NCBI RefSeq assembly: GCF_900168165.1
Contig: NZ_FUYV01000013.1
Span: 1 to 64,000, forward strand
Direction of reading: 5' to 3'
Origin: Alkalitalea saponilacus
GTDB lineage: Bacteria > Bacteroidota > Bacteroidia > Bacteroidales > Marinilabiliaceae
Length of the DNA stretch: 64,000 bases
A program made the translations under genes and the position numbers. This document shows, one piece after another, positions 63,801-64,000 of this stretch. The notes below the pieces were generated by a model, which was not told the DNA's origin, made no database searches, and worked only from the letters and a program-made list of their open reading frames with translations. Numbering within the stretch: the stretch's first letter is position 1; each line of letters starts with the position of its first letter.

Positions 63801-64000
63801 TCACTTTCTGAATCCATAGTTATAAACCGTATTACCTGAAATTAAACTTACTGAATAGTCTCCAACGGGCAGTGCTGAAATGTTGTATCTGCCTGAATAA
63901 GTCAACTCTGATGGCAATTCACCGGAATAAATGATATTCCCTTTGGAATCAGCTAATCTGATTGCCGTAGGCTTCATCTCTTTGTTTAAATGACTAACAA
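63801..64000 (-). CDS. C-terminal tail of a secreted protein, T9SS-type sorting domain-like (partial)
   Basis: Read on the minus strand, the last 66 residues of a protein running off the window: IRLADSKGNIIYSGELPSEL, then a turn-rich GRYNISALPVGDYSVSLIS and a final VYNYGFRK. The pattern of a V/I-x-D-x-x-G-x-x-I/V strand, L-P-x-G-x-Y and a basic end resembles Por-secretion tails and the related DUF3244 module that end type IX-secreted proteins. The catalytic or binding part is not visible. Confidence 0.55.
   Translation of the reverse strand, partial: VSHLNKEMKPTAIRLADSKGNIIYSGELPSELTYSGRYNISALPVGDYSVSLISGNTVYNYGFRK

Noticed and set aside
1-64000. CRISPR arrays, tRNA and rRNA genes, phage or large defence loci
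   Set aside because: I looked for regularly spaced repeats, cloverleaf-like intergenic stretches and typical defence or phage proteins and found none.

Overview
The window looks like chromosomal DNA of a Bacteroidota bacterium, probably order Bacteroidales/Marinilabiliales. The lineage call rests on several independent signs. Start regions repeatedly carry the phylum-specific -7 promoter box TAnnTTTG (14 good examples on both strands). There is a fused MurF-alanine racemase gene, and gldB lies divergently upstream of an outer-membrane protein gene and nadE. A PorE-like TPR/PD40/OmpA lipoprotein is present, as are DUF1573, DUF2851, DUF4369-TlpA and Reg_prop/Y_Y_Y families, and a type IX secretion-type C-terminal tail lies at the right edge. 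Shine-Dalgarno sequences are mostly absent. The DNA is AT-rich, densely coding and mostly housekeeping. I found no rRNA, tRNA or CRISPR array.

Layout. 1-0.3 kb: 3' end of an IS4-type transposase. 0.4-9.3 kb: DUF1080 protein, AI-2E transporter, lpdA, PorE-like lipoprotein, purM, prfA, pyrF. 9.37-12.2 kb: a MITE-like element, a TlpA lipoprotein and a cluster of short GC-rich palindromes. 12.2-17.5 kb (minus): Dcp-type M3 peptidase, a diflavin reductase and a KamA-type radical SAM protein. 17.9-21.1 kb: a Cys4/membrane protein, a TraB/GumN protein, then an AT-rich accessory stretch with a PD40 lipoprotein, an unknown secreted protein and a decayed YoeB/Txe toxin. 21.4-28.7 kb: DUF2851, LPP20-like lipoprotein, DUF1573 protein, meaB, TlpA lipoprotein, M20 amidohydrolase, ferredoxin. 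28.7-34.5 kb: folate cycloligase, nitrilase-family hydrolase, gldB, OMP, nadE, Crp regulator. 34.7-43.5 kb: murF-alr and tdk diverge from a four-gene operon (unknown, rsmI, coiled-coil lipoprotein, yjjG), then dnaB and ispE. 43.6-55.7 kb: a large periplasmic-sensor histidine kinase, asnS, S9 peptidase, a biotin carrier plus carboxyltransferase pair, an LptF/G permease and tgt. 55.9-64 kb: glycosyltransferase/ECF sigma/rsmG operon, a TPR-PD40-SPOR envelope protein, rpmH, and PASTA/rluD/ddl.

How genes work together. Peptidoglycan D-alanine metabolism is well represented (murF-alr, ddl, PASTA protein), as are translation and RNA modification (prfA, asnS, tgt, rluD, rsmI, rsmG, rpmH) and nucleotide and cofactor synthesis (purM, pyrF, tdk, nadE, ispE, folate cycloligase). 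Envelope and type IX secretion parts are scattered. No large defence system or secondary-metabolite cluster is present. The more unusual signals are a PorE-like architecture with SPOR in place of OmpA, a diflavin reductase paired with a radical SAM protein, a palindrome holding two opposing -7 boxes, a TGT without its usual zinc cysteines, and small mobile or decayed elements.
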